From NCBI RefSeq assembly GCF_963576545.1, contig NC_083651.1, positions 20,510,748-20,574,747 on the forward strand: a DNA stretch of 64,000 nucleotides, written 5' to 3'. The notes under the pieces are model-generated. The model had not been told where the DNA came from, did no database searches, and was given only the letters and a program-made list of their open reading frames with translations. The position numbers and the translations under genes are program-made. Position 1 is the stretch's first letter, and each line of letters starts with the position of its first letter. Of this stretch, positions 29,601 to 38,678 are shown piece by piece. This stretch comes from Limanda limanda. Taxonomy: Eukaryota > Chordata > Actinopteri > Pleuronectiformes > Pleuronectidae.

Positions 29601-29871
29601 TAACCTTCTCTGTTTTTCCTCGCAGCCTGTGTATTATACAGAAGAGCCGGGCAGGAGGAATTACGACACGTACAGAATGTACCTGCAGCCCCCCCACGGC
29701 TACGACGACCCCTACCTGGAGGAGGTCATCACCTACCCCCCCGCTGTGGAGTATAGCACGCAGCCTCACGGACTGAAATCCACCACCAACTACGTGGACT
29801 TTTACGCTAGCACGCGGAGGCCTTCGTACCGGGCGGAGCAGTACCCCGGCTCGCCCGACTCCTGGGTGTAG
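8700..29871 (+). CDS. pkp4: Plakophilin 4 (p0071), armadillo-repeat junction protein; 5' end outside the window
   Basis: Member of the p120-catenin subfamily that binds classical cadherin tails and desmosomal proteins and influences Rho signalling at junctions and in cytokinesis. Coding exons: 8700-8870, 11834-12044, 13278-13410, 14366-14579, 20756-20939, 21485-21602, 22211-22402, 22912-23085, 23346-23496, 24688-24880, 25832-25916, 26253-26370, 26476-26616, 27418-27482, 29626-29871. All junctions are GT-AG and in phase, giving 797 visible residues (human PKP4 is about 1190). The visible part starts in the disordered N-terminal region ([19 protein letters not shown]). The armadillo block runs from about residue 127 (EFAWRDPEL) to 608 ([11 protein letters not shown]). 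The lysine run typical of the subfamily is at 395-401. The tail ends PGSPDSWV, a class I PDZ ligand known to bind Erbin-type proteins. ctnnd2 is the main alternative: it ends PASPDSWV and differs in the [22 protein letters not shown] region, where this gene reads like PKP4. The dapl1 neighbour agrees. Confidence 0.95.
8871..11833 (+). other. pkp4 intron between the two N-terminal exons seen
   Basis: No coding exon is expected here, because the flanking exons join in phase (TCA G | GG GTG). The part at about 10490-10740 and the G+C-richer part at about 10850-11110, with a CACGTG E-box at 11106-11111, look less random than the rest and are discussed as findings. Otherwise I see nothing recognisable. 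Confidence 0.5.
14580..20755 (+). other. Largest visible pkp4 intron (6.2 kb)
   Basis: It splits the armadillo block between [15 protein letters not shown] and VLWNLSSCD. It contains CA-rich tracts at about 19337-19377 and a clean (AC)n at 19561-19585. The stretch around 17.9-18.4 kb has the flavour of a decayed repeat, but I cannot name it. No other gene is supported on either strand. Confidence 0.6.
19561..19585. repeat. (AC)n microsatellite
   Basis: Twenty-five uninterrupted alternating A and C bases inside a pkp4 intron. An imperfect CA-rich tract lies about 200 bases upstream. Confidence 0.95.
22540..22830. repeat. Teleost dispersed repeat (family B) in a pkp4 intron
   Basis: The intron between exons 22211-22402 and 22912-23085 carries phrases such as caaatttggtacgaaagttc, acttggactcaaggatgaa, aggtcagggtcgcggtgacc and catttcacacagatgttctc. 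These are the standard phrases of a very common fish dispersed repeat, here diverged. The boundaries are approximate and the family is not named. Confidence 0.55.
23572..23785. repeat. Teleost dispersed repeat (family C) in a pkp4 intron
   Basis: The phrases ggtacagtgtgcaggattt, cttcatatctacacagg, ccatggaagccactttgttg and caccaccatgtttttatagt occur in the order of a well-known fish repeat often found in introns and UTRs. It starts about 75 bases after the end of the exon ending at 23496. Boundaries are approximate; the call rests on memory of fish sequences. Confidence 0.6.
27691..27952. repeat. Degenerate palindromic (MITE-like) element in the pkp4 intron
   Basis: The left part reads ggctgcatctaatgc then atcaattaatctgatggatg. 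The right part reads cgattcatcagttaatcg, which is roughly the reverse complement of the left arm (shared pattern ATTAAnCTGATGnAT). The middle keeps aaaatgccagaaacagag and the ccagtccaaaa phrase of a frequent fish inverted-repeat element. The right end appears truncated. This is a non-autonomous DNA-transposon relic with no coding capacity. Confidence 0.55.
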
Positions 29872-30730
29872 GCCCGCGGACGCTCTGTGGTTACGATCAA
29901 GAACCTTGTGTATGCCTGGGGTGTGAGCGGGGGGAGGAGGGGGCGTGTCTCCACCCTGCAGCAAAGGCAAAGATCCAGTCATGCACAAAAAAAACCTGAT
30001 GAACTATTTTTCATGAACTTGGCTTTATAAGTGTGTTTGTTTTAAAGTGGATGTGCGTGTGTTGGATGAGGGAGTTCAACCGAGCGATGGCCGATGAAAT
30101 GATGGAATGATGGAACGTGTGCCAAAGAAGGAAATCAAGGAATGTTTTAGTTTTTTTTATTATATTTTTTTATTTAGGAGAGAAAGATGGAATCATGCTG
30201 GGGGACGAACCTGGACACTACCGTGACGAGACGTGCGTCCTGCTCTGTCTAGATGTTAGTTTTATTTCCTTCATGAAACTCTTAGCGAGTGCTAGCATGG
30301 TGAAAGGTGTGAGTCGTGTGAGCAAGGGTCTGCGGAAAGGGTCAAGAGGGGGATTATGTATGTGCTGAAGCCAAAATGGATCATGAACTCATATCTGTAA
30401 AAAAACAAAACAAAAGATGAACTTTAAGAAACATTGTAACCTAAAGATATTAGATTGTACAGAGGGATCAAGTTGTGTCTGTACCTAATGTTGAAGTTGT
30501 GTAATGCCATGGAGTCTTGTACATTTCTTTCATCGTATTGTAAATACAGAAAAAAAAACACACACAAAACACATCACCTGTTCTAAACTCATCAGCATTG
30601 GCTAAAGAGGACAAACTTTGTGCCATGTTAAATCTATAGAGAAATAAATATATGAAGAAGTATGTGGACAAAGATGGCATCATAGCACAAACGTGTTAAA
30701 AATAATAAAAGGTCAGTTTTGTTTTTTAAG
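29872..30730 (+). other. pkp4: pkp4 3' UTR with polyadenylation signals
   Basis: It follows the TAG at 29869-29871. AATAAA hexamers occur at 30643-30648 and 30704-30709, the second about 20 bases before a GT-rich stretch, so the transcript probably ends near 30.66-30.73 kb. The UTR itself is otherwise unremarkable. Open frames here are not supported as genes. Confidence 0.65.
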
Positions 30731-31088
30731 CGCTCCGTGTGATCGTAATGTTTTCACAGGAACAGTCCAACCACATTTCACACCAACTGTTCACTGCCAC
30801 TTTCTATACAAGCAAACATGAAACAAGTTTGAACATGAAATCAAACTGTTCCCTCGAGCAGTTGTTTACCGCTGCATTCAACAGGTGGAGAGAAGTGGAC
30901 ACAGACATGTTAGACGTGTGCTCGGTGAAGCGCACACCCCCGCCCAAGGCCCAACCGCCGACATGTGATTGTCTAGTTTTTATCATAGAAACATGAAATA
31001 AAAAGGGAAGTGGTCCGTTAGCCTGAATAATTTGTTTGTCGTACAAAATATGTAAAATCCTGTATTTGATCCTTAATCTGCATCTGCA

Positions 31089-31376
31089 CCAAAATGTAAT
31101 GAGTTCTTTTGGAACCCAAATACCAAATGGTTTGTATTTACAGTTTATCCATATAGCATCACTTATTTTTGTGGCCATCAATGCAACACACTGCAGGCAC
31201 AGGTGTCAGGGGCTATTTGGGGTTAAGTGTCTTGCCCAAGGAATCTTTGGCAAACAGAATGGGGGGGACAGGGATGGAACCACCGACCTTCTGGTGAAAG
31301 GATGACCTCCAGAACCACTGCAAGCCTCCCAAGTTTGGTGGAAATCGGATAGTAGTTTCCTGAAAAAAACACTGAC
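31089..31376 (-). repeat. Reversed family A repeat split by a nested insertion
   Basis: The left half ends in caccaaaatgtaatgagttc; the right half reads ccaagtttggtggaaatcgg followed by atagtagtttcctg. In intact copies of this fish repeat these halves are close together. Here they are separated by the sequence at about 31181-31316, which looks like a second, different repeat. Confidence 0.6.
31181..31316. repeat. Second fish repeat nested in a family A copy
   Basis: It contains ggggttaagtgtcttgccca, agggatggaaccaccgacct and tctggtgaaaggatgacc, phrases of a widespread fish repeat whose consensus reads like 'ttaagtgccttgcccaagg ... gggattgaaccgccaacc'. Its placement between the two halves of another repeat makes it the younger insertion. 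Confidence 0.6.
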
Positions 31377-31464
31377 ATGATCTCAGCTGCTCATTAGTGG
31401 TAGGTGCAGGTTTCTTCCATTTGTTACAACAAAACACAACACAACCCATGAAAGTCTTTTATAT

Positions 31465-31760
31465 CCACTTGATGCAGATTTTCATTTGGATCTGCACAAT
31501 AAAGATCCCACTCTCTGATACCGATCTCTTTCAACATGCCAGATTTGTCTCATCAAACATAACTGGATGTAACAGATTGAAGAAATTAACCAAAATAAAC
31601 TTACATCACAGTGTTAAAGATCCTGGATCCACGTTCTGAACCAGATCTGTACCACAAGGTAAGGGGTTCTCCACTGATCCACCACATCCTTCCACCCAGT
31701 TCCACATGAATCCATCCACTAGTTGCACAGAGATGCTGATTAAAACATTTTCTTTGCTGT
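31465..31760 (-). repeat. Second reversed family A fragment, strongly diverged
   Basis: The order gatcctggatcc, ccagatctgtaccacaagg, ggggttctccactgatccac, cacatccttccacccagttc and ccactagttgcacag follows the reversed family A consensus seen again at 60575-60745. Many substitutions suggest an old copy. Confidence 0.45.
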
Positions 31761-32520
31761 GGCGATCAGCAGGTTTCTCCTCTGCAGAGCTTCTGGAGTA
31801 AAGCCAGGAATTAACTTACTAACAGAGACTTGCTTTAGTCTGATGTGCCCGCGAACCCACAGTCGATGAGATCGGCCTCTTCTTTGTCTTCTACAAATCA
31901 AAACATCTGCCTTACTCCAGTAAAACAAAACAAAAATGGCTGTCAAAATGTGTGTCACTTGTAGCAGCAGTGTAGAAAGTCTTATTTTCACATGTTCATT
32001 GAGGAAGTTGGTTTTATGCATCACTGAACGATGTGCACTCCTTCCTACAGAGACGTTCAATTCGACCCGATGGAAAATATGAGGGAAAAGTGAATTTATT
32101 CAATTGCACGTCACACTTTATAATTAAACACTTATTAATAAATACAAACCACATTTTATATTTATACAAAAGTCCATGCATCCCTGATTGCAAATGCACT
32201 GTTTGATATGTACTTTAATCTTTAGTAGATTTGTTCACACTGCATTGTTTCTATCAGGGAGTTTAAAAACCTGCCTGCATCCATTACACACTTCAGATTT
32301 CATATTAGGAATAAAATATATTATTAATCAATGTTTTTTTAAGGATTTTCACAATAAAACGGCTTAATCGTTCCGAAATAATCAAACCAAATAAACATTA
32401 AACACATGTTTCAAATACAAGCGTCGATGAAAACTCGAGACGTGTTGTTTCCACTTTACGAGTGAAAACAACTCAGCATCAATTCAAAACATTGAAAAGT
32501 GGGCGTGCCTCTTGCTGCAC

Positions 32521-32635
32521 ACTTCCTGTGGCGTCATCAGCGTGGGAGCATAAAAACAAGGGAGGAGGCGTCGCTGCAGAGAACCAGAGTTTGTTTTGCT
32601 TGCCTCGTGCTTCTCTACGGAAAAACTTTTAGAAA
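32521..32635 (+). promoter_or_regulatory. dapl1: dapl1 promoter and 5' UTR
   Basis: A TATA-like ataaaaa lies at 32550-32556, about 80 bases before the start codon, placing initiation near 32.58 kb and leaving a 5' UTR of roughly 55 bases. Just upstream are an ETS-type acttcctg (32521-32528) and a CRE half-site cgtca (32532-32536). Motif matches only; factor use is inferred. Confidence 0.5.
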
Positions 32636-35106
32636 ATGGTGCAACATCTGAACAAGTCCGGAGCGAAGGAGGCTCCGCTGCTGAAGGCCGGACACCCGCC
32701 TGCAGGTGAAGCTGCTACACACACGCACACAATCCTTTTCATGCGTTTTGTGTGTCTGTTGTTTTCCACTGCTCCTCCTCCTGCTCCTCATGCTCCTGCT
32801 GCTCATGCTTTCTCCTCAACAACACCTCACCCTCTTCTTCTTCATCTTCTTCACTCTATCTCTCTCTGAGATTCGCTAGTTGTTTGCACGGATCTCTTTC
32901 ACAGGCCTCGGGTGCGTGAGAGCAAAACATCGAAAAGAACGCAGTGTTTTTTTTGTTCTGTAAGCTGCGTGCGATGCAAAAATACCGTCGTGTGCCAAAA
33001 CGTGCGCATCGCAAAATCAGCTCCTTCTGTCTTTACGTGTTATTTAATGATCGCAGGTGCAAACTGAGTGGTGCATAGTAACAGAATCACCGGGGTTTGA
33101 GGATTGTTTTTTTTAAATACGTTTTTTATTTTTTTTTTTAAATGATGTAGTTTTAGGACTCTTTGTTCATATCTGTCAAAATCAACAGTACTCAGGTTTA
33201 ATGTCGCATTTCTTTAACTTTTAAAGATTTGTATGTGAAGGTTGTGTTTTTAAAAACTTGATTTAAAAAGCAACATTTTTTTTTTTTTTTTAAATCTGAG
33301 GTTGATCATTTATATTGTGGTGATAAATCATTTATTAAGCCCAGCCCTGATTTAAGGTCCCAAACCAGACTATAGGAAAGACCACTGGAGATCAATCCTT
33401 TTTATTTTTTCTAGAGATTTTTATTTTTTATGATTTCAGTCCTGAAGAGGTAAAAGTGTTTCATAAAGAAAGTTTTGACCTTTTGTAGAGGAAAAACAGT
33501 TTGTGTAACAGATTTGTTTTTCTCTCTCTCCCCCTTTTAATCTTGTGGGACCCTTCAGATTTACCCCCCCCCCCACCCATTGGGACCCAGTGTTCGAGCT
33601 GGACTCAGACTCGAGACCCCGCTGCTTTAACTAAACCGTCTGGTGTTTTTCCCCAGCAGACATTTAGACTGGTCACAGTGGGAAACACGCAGGTGTAAAC
33701 GATGAAGTTCATCAGTGGGGATAAAACGCAGCCTCATCAGATTCACATGTGACCAGATCAACATCACGTCTCCATGGAAACTAATATCAACCAGAGAAAT
33801 AAACCCTAATGGCATTTTGCTAGTGTAAACAAGTAGCAGGTTTTAATGTAGATTTGAGTCCTAATCAGAATGTGTTCTGTAACATGTCAATGGCAGAATG
33901 AACGCACAATATTCTCTTAGCAGCTTGTGTAAACATGAACAAACATGTCGGCTTCAGAATGACCTCATTGTTGGACCAGTCCTGTCCATGTAAAGTTGTT
34001 ACACTGAAAACAGTCATGAGGTGGTTCACTGAGTTTCTCAAACAATTTGTTCATTATCTTTTTCCTTCGAAGCGTCAGGATCCCATGCATACTGAAAACA
34101 CACTAATCTTATACATCTGCAAAGCACGAGTGCACACAAACAATCTCCCCCCCCAAGCTAACATATTTAACCTTTCCTTCGTTCGGGGTCAACAGTGAAG
34201 GCCGGAGGTAAACGAGTGGCCAAGAAGAGCATGGAGGATGGAAGCAGCCACGGGAGCCAGGAGAAGGATCCCAAGCGCGCTGATAAACTGAGGTAGGTCC
34301 GCAGACTGCATGTAGCACCGCTGAAGGAAAGGTTTGAGGTGTTAAAGTAACACTGTAACTTTTACTACCTTGAAATAACAGCTTCATATTTAGTTTAATT
34401 ATACAGATTTGCAAAAAGGACAAAGTGTCTTTCACTCCCACTTCTCTCCCCGACCTGCTCTGTTAACTTTAGTGAGCAGGTGAGATCTCCTGTGACAGTC
34501 GCAGCTTAAAATAGATTAAATCATCTCTGATATTTAGCGGGTAACATTTTCAAATGTGAAGAATTATTAACAGGGTTTGATTTATTTGTTACAACAGCAG
34601 CTGTTTTGGTTCAGGAAGCCGGGGATCATGGGTAATATCCAGTGATCAGTTGTGTTTCAGCTTAGCAGAACTACAGTCAACACATTCCTTTAATTCCTAC
34701 AGACGGAATTACGAATGTTGCTTCAAACTTTACGATAACACGTCCAGCAGCATTGTTGTAAATTCCTGAGATTTGCTTTAAAGTTGAGCTAAACTCTTTC
34801 CTCAGGTCCGTTGCCTCGGCCAACAGGATGCAGCAACAAGTGGGAATACTCCTGGCAGGAACTCTCGACAAGGTAAACACAAACATTGCCCCTTTTTCTT
34901 TAAAAAGCCACTCTTGTTCTTTGCATGTTGAGTGAAGCTGCTCTGAGGGAGGCCGGATCATTAACCTCTCTCCTTACGTCTCTTTGCAGCTGAGCCACGA
35001 CTTCCCCGAGACGCCGGTGAGCGTGAGGCACAGCAAGCTGCGCCCGGCTTTTGAGAAGACCCACTTGTGCCGCTCGTATCCCATTCAGCAGCCGAGGAAG
35101 TTTTGA
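32636..35106 (+). CDS. dapl1: Death-associated protein-like 1 (DAP family)
   Basis: Small basic, probably disordered protein of the DAP/DAPL1 family. Family members are linked to growth control and, in fish and frog eggs, to ribosome dormancy, where the C-terminus of Dap1b/Dapl1 inserts in the peptide exit tunnel. Coding exons: 32636-32705, 34196-34292, 34806-34872, 34990-35106; all phases agree, giving 116 aa (human DAPL1 is about 107). Visible hallmarks are KAGHPPAVKAGGKRVAKK at about 17-34, the DKLSHDFPETP segment at the exon 3/4 join, and the C-terminal IQQPRKF, which matches the invariant IQQPRK end. The ATG is the first after the TATA-like box and gives the expected short N-terminus. 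The DKLSHDFPET segment and the position next to pkp4 favour dapl1 over dap; the N-terminal 15 residues and the middle are divergent. Confidence 0.9.
32706..34195 (+). other. dapl1 intron 1
   Basis: A 1.5-kb intron with several T-rich and A-rich runs and a C run near 33566-33577. No gene or convincing element is seen. A stretch at about 33630-33840 has a repeat-like look but could not be assigned. Confidence 0.5.
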
Positions 35107-35660
35107 ACGGCGTGCGTGTTTCCGACTGCGCCCGGAGGGGGGGGGGGGGGCGGCGTGGAGTCAACTGTGAAAGAGGGACATGAGGTGTTAGACACACGAG
35201 GGGTTCTGACAGGTTGTTTGTGATGTGTTGATGGAAAGAGAGCTCACATCAAGCTCTCTGTTTACTCTGTAGAAAAGTGAGGCTGCCTTTATTTTTCAGG
35301 CGTTGCTTGATTGTCAGATTATTCTAAACCCACGATGGAGTTGTGTTTTCCAGCTGATGGAATGAACGATGGCAGGTTGGTACCAGCATGTTGAGAGAGG
35401 GGGGGGGGGCTGAAGGTGAGGCTTTTGGGACTGTTTAAAAAACAATGTATTGCTTGGCACTTATTAGCCTTAATAAAAAAAAAAAAAGCATGATAGAAGC
35501 TTATAGCAGACTTGTACTTAATTTCTTTAGTTTTCTTTTGCAGTAGGCAGCAACAGTCCCTAGGTGGCGGCATATAGCCATTTATAAATGGAACTTGATG
35601 TACTTTTATAAATCAAACTTGTTGTAAGCAAAATATTAATAAAAAAACTTCCATTACCAC
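35107..35660 (+). other. dapl1: dapl1 3' UTR with two poly-G tracts
   Basis: Two uninterrupted G runs occur after the stop: 14 G at 35137-35150 (31 bases after TGA) and 11 G at 35399-35409. AATAAA signals lie at 35472-35477, embedded in an A-run, and 35638-35643. The UTR end is therefore near 35.5 or 35.66 kb. Confidence 0.6.
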
Positions 35661-38600
35661 TTCAGACCTTTCTTCAGTTTTAAATATTTGCCTGTTCATC
35701 ATTTTAACTACTCTCCAATGACTTGTTGTTTTGCTCCAGTAGTAGCAGAGAAGGTTGTGCAACTGTTCCTGTTTCTGGATTTGAATTGAAAGAGGTCTTC
35801 AGATCTTTGCATTGGGTTCACACAGTGACTCGTACTTTTAATGTGTGTGGAAAGGTATTCTGGGGAACGTGCGCATTGCTTTCAAATCCGTTCAACATGC
35901 ATACAACTGTATGAGAGCAAATAATTAAGTTTCATTTTGAGACTGCAGCAGGTGTTGTGTGAGTGGTTCACATCACCTCAGTGGAAGAGAGACCTTCAAG
36001 TTGTTGTTTGGATATTATCACTTTAATGGTATCTTCTGTAAATGCAGACTTTATGAAACCAGGCCTGTGGTGCATCATAAACAAGGTGGTGGAAGAACCG
36101 AGACGCAGGAGATAGAAAAACAAACTGGATCATAAACATTCTCCTGGTTTCCTTTTGACATTCCTCAGCCTGCTCACATTTCAGGTTTTACACTCTAGTG
36201 TCTGTCAGGTCATGTTGGAATGAGGAATTAACGCCACTAGGTGGCAGGAGACCTGTTTGAATACTATCGCAGCATATTTCCCAACGGGTGATTAAGTTGA
36301 AACTAGTGTTTTCAAAAGGTTTCTCACCACAAACCAGTGTGCATTCAAAATGCATGTAAGAATGTGTTCTGTGTCCTAGTGAATGAATAACTAAGTTTGA
36401 TTTCACACAACCGAAATGGCAAACGACAGAGGATATAAATTATTTAATTCCCTTTTAACTTAATATTTTAGTTTTATTTTCTTTTTATCTAGAAAAACAG
36501 TAACTCGTGCATTTCCCAGATCATCATCTGGATAGCTACCATATTGTAATAATGGCACCCCCTTGTGGCCAGCAGAGAAACTGCAGACTTTCAAGCTGGT
36601 TGTTATAAACTCCACCACTCTTGAGATTATCAAATCTTTTTATATATTTATAATAAAAATACACTTTATATACATAGCATTTTACATAATATAAATTGCA
36701 GACTATATAATTTAAGAAATTGGAAGTGCGAGTCATCTCGGTCTTATGGGCTGTTTAAGGAAAAGCTAAAGACCTAAATTCATGCTAACCAATTTGTGGA
36801 ATACACTTTACCCAGGGAGTCCTTAAGCTAATAATAATCCTTACAATTTCATAAGGCCTCCCACTGTACGGTGCTCTGGCCCTAATAAGAATTATACGAA
36901 ACTGTGTCATGAACATGAATGAGAAACCAAAACATTCTAAACTTTGATCAACAGACTTTACTTTCACTGTTTGTTTATTCAAACAAATTTTATCACCTTT
37001 TCTTTATGAAAAATAGATGAGGAGTCATTACCTGTACAAATCCAATCTATTCACATTTTTTACATATAAATAAGCAGGTTTAAGTGCACAGTCCCATAAA
37101 AACATTACATTAAAAAGTTATCAAACAGATCAACCTTTTCATAAGTATATACACAACTGAGGACCGGTCTCAATGGTCAATCTTCACCTACAGTCTAACA
37201 CTGATTCAGTATTGGCACTAATAGAATTATGAACAACTCCTATGCTGTACAGAGAATTATTGTGACAGTACGAAGGCAATTTACACAGTATCAAACATTT
37301 TGATCAGTGTTGACATGCCATCACCAGAAGACCAGTTAACAAAAGGTAAACACTGTTGGGCCTCGTTTAAAACAAGCAGCAGCTCACAGGCACTGGAAAC
37401 ACTTCCTCTTTCAGTTTTTAAACATTATTAGACAAAGGTTTGGAGGATTTATTGAAAATAAAAATGTAATTTAGAGACGTGGAAAAGGAACATGACCAAC
37501 ACATATCCACAATTATCGTCATGTATAATTGATGATTTCTCATACGACCTCTACACAGAACTCAGAGTGGCACATGATTCATCTGGAAGACTGTACATTC
37601 GAAACAGAGAGAGCACATGCACTCTCTGTGCTGCTCAACTTTTCATCAATTAACAGAACTTTTCAGAATGTTTCATGAAGCTGAAGAATACTATTCGTGA
37701 TGCACTGCAGGTAAAACTCAGACCATTCAAACCAGGAATACATCCCCCGAGTACATACAGATCAGAAATCCTCTCTTAAGAAGAAGATTTAGTTGGACTT
37801 TGTTCTTCAAAAATCTTGTGATGCAAACAAATTTAATAAAACATGATTCAAATGAAAATCTTTACTTCAGGCTCACATCTCCTGTCTGTTCAGTGTATGA
37901 CCAAGGAAGACAAGACCCAATAATAAACCAGGCAGGCTGGGACTTCTAATTAATCCTGTCTTGTTTTTGATTACTGACCAAACCATGTCTACCTCTGTTA
38001 GAAAAGTAAAAATATTTAATTCATCCGTACAGCCAGCTTTGCTTCTTCTGAGCTATTTGGGAAACCTGATTGAAATCGATATTTTGATAAGCAAGTAGGT
38101 TCATAAACCTATTTTTGAAGGTAACACATAATGTGGCACTATAACTTAACAGCGTTGTGTTGGGTCCAGAAACGTTTTGTCATTACAACACATTCATTCT
38201 ATGGTCTAAAAATAAATACTTATCTGTGTGAAGTTATATTTTAGATATTATTGTGTACTTTTACTCTCGAGAGGCTGTCCTGGGCTTTTTTGGTTTTCTT
38301 GTTATCACACATTTTCCAGAGTAACTTTTAGATACGAGAAAAAAAAAGTCCCATTTCGTTTGAAAATTTGAGAAAATATTGAAGGAAATTCTTGATTTAT
38401 CAATGATTTGACCGAAAAGGAATATTCAAAACTGATTAAAACTGTCTAAATTATTGCTTAAGGAGATTTATGAATAAATACAATCCTCCAAATAACCATT
38501 TTGGCACATATCTTGCCTTTGTTAACACACAGGTGTCCATGAATGCAATAATCTGAGTGTTATCTGTATCTGAGTGTTAAGAAAAGCTTCCAGTGTTGAT

Positions 38601-38673
38601 CTATGTTCAAGGTTCGCCCTGAGCCAGGTGACAGAGTATAATGGTCATTCCAGCTTCAGCTCCTCTTCAAGCA
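35661..38673. other. Convergent dapl1-znf654 interval, partly znf654 3' UTR
   Basis: No gene is seen. On the minus strand AATAAA occurs at 37448-37453 and 36974-36979, so the part from about 37.4 kb to 38673 is a plausible 1.2-kb 3' UTR of znf654. The rest is AT-rich with no recognised structure. Confidence 0.5.
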
Positions 38674-38678
38674 CTAAC
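38674..38678 (-). other. znf654: Five-nucleotide terminal coding segment of znf654
   Basis: The exon at 38797-39824 ends in ...GAC GAT GAC A before a perfect gtaagt donor. The next acceptor (ttatttttag, cut after 38679) is followed by GTTAG, so the join reads AGT TAG: the final Ser and the stop. The protein then ends FGFDSDDDS, close to the FGFDSDDES-type end of mammalian ZNF654. Reading through the donor instead would add about 15 unrelated residues. Confidence 0.8.

Larger units (their letters stand above)
30731..32500. other. pkp4-dapl1 intergenic region, mostly repeat relics
   Basis: The two genes are in the same direction, about 1.9 kb apart. From about 31.06 to 31.76 kb the region consists largely of reversed fragments of dispersed-repeat family A, one of which is interrupted by another repeat. 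The remaining AT-rich sequence shows no gene. Confidence 0.6.

Noticed and set aside
8700..29871. Calling the armadillo gene ctnnd2 (delta-catenin)
   Set aside because: I first considered it because both paralogues end in PDSWV and have the lysine run. The [16 protein letters not shown] region, the [11 protein letters not shown] segment and the PGSPDSWV tail fit PKP4, and dapl1 is the expected PKP4 neighbour.
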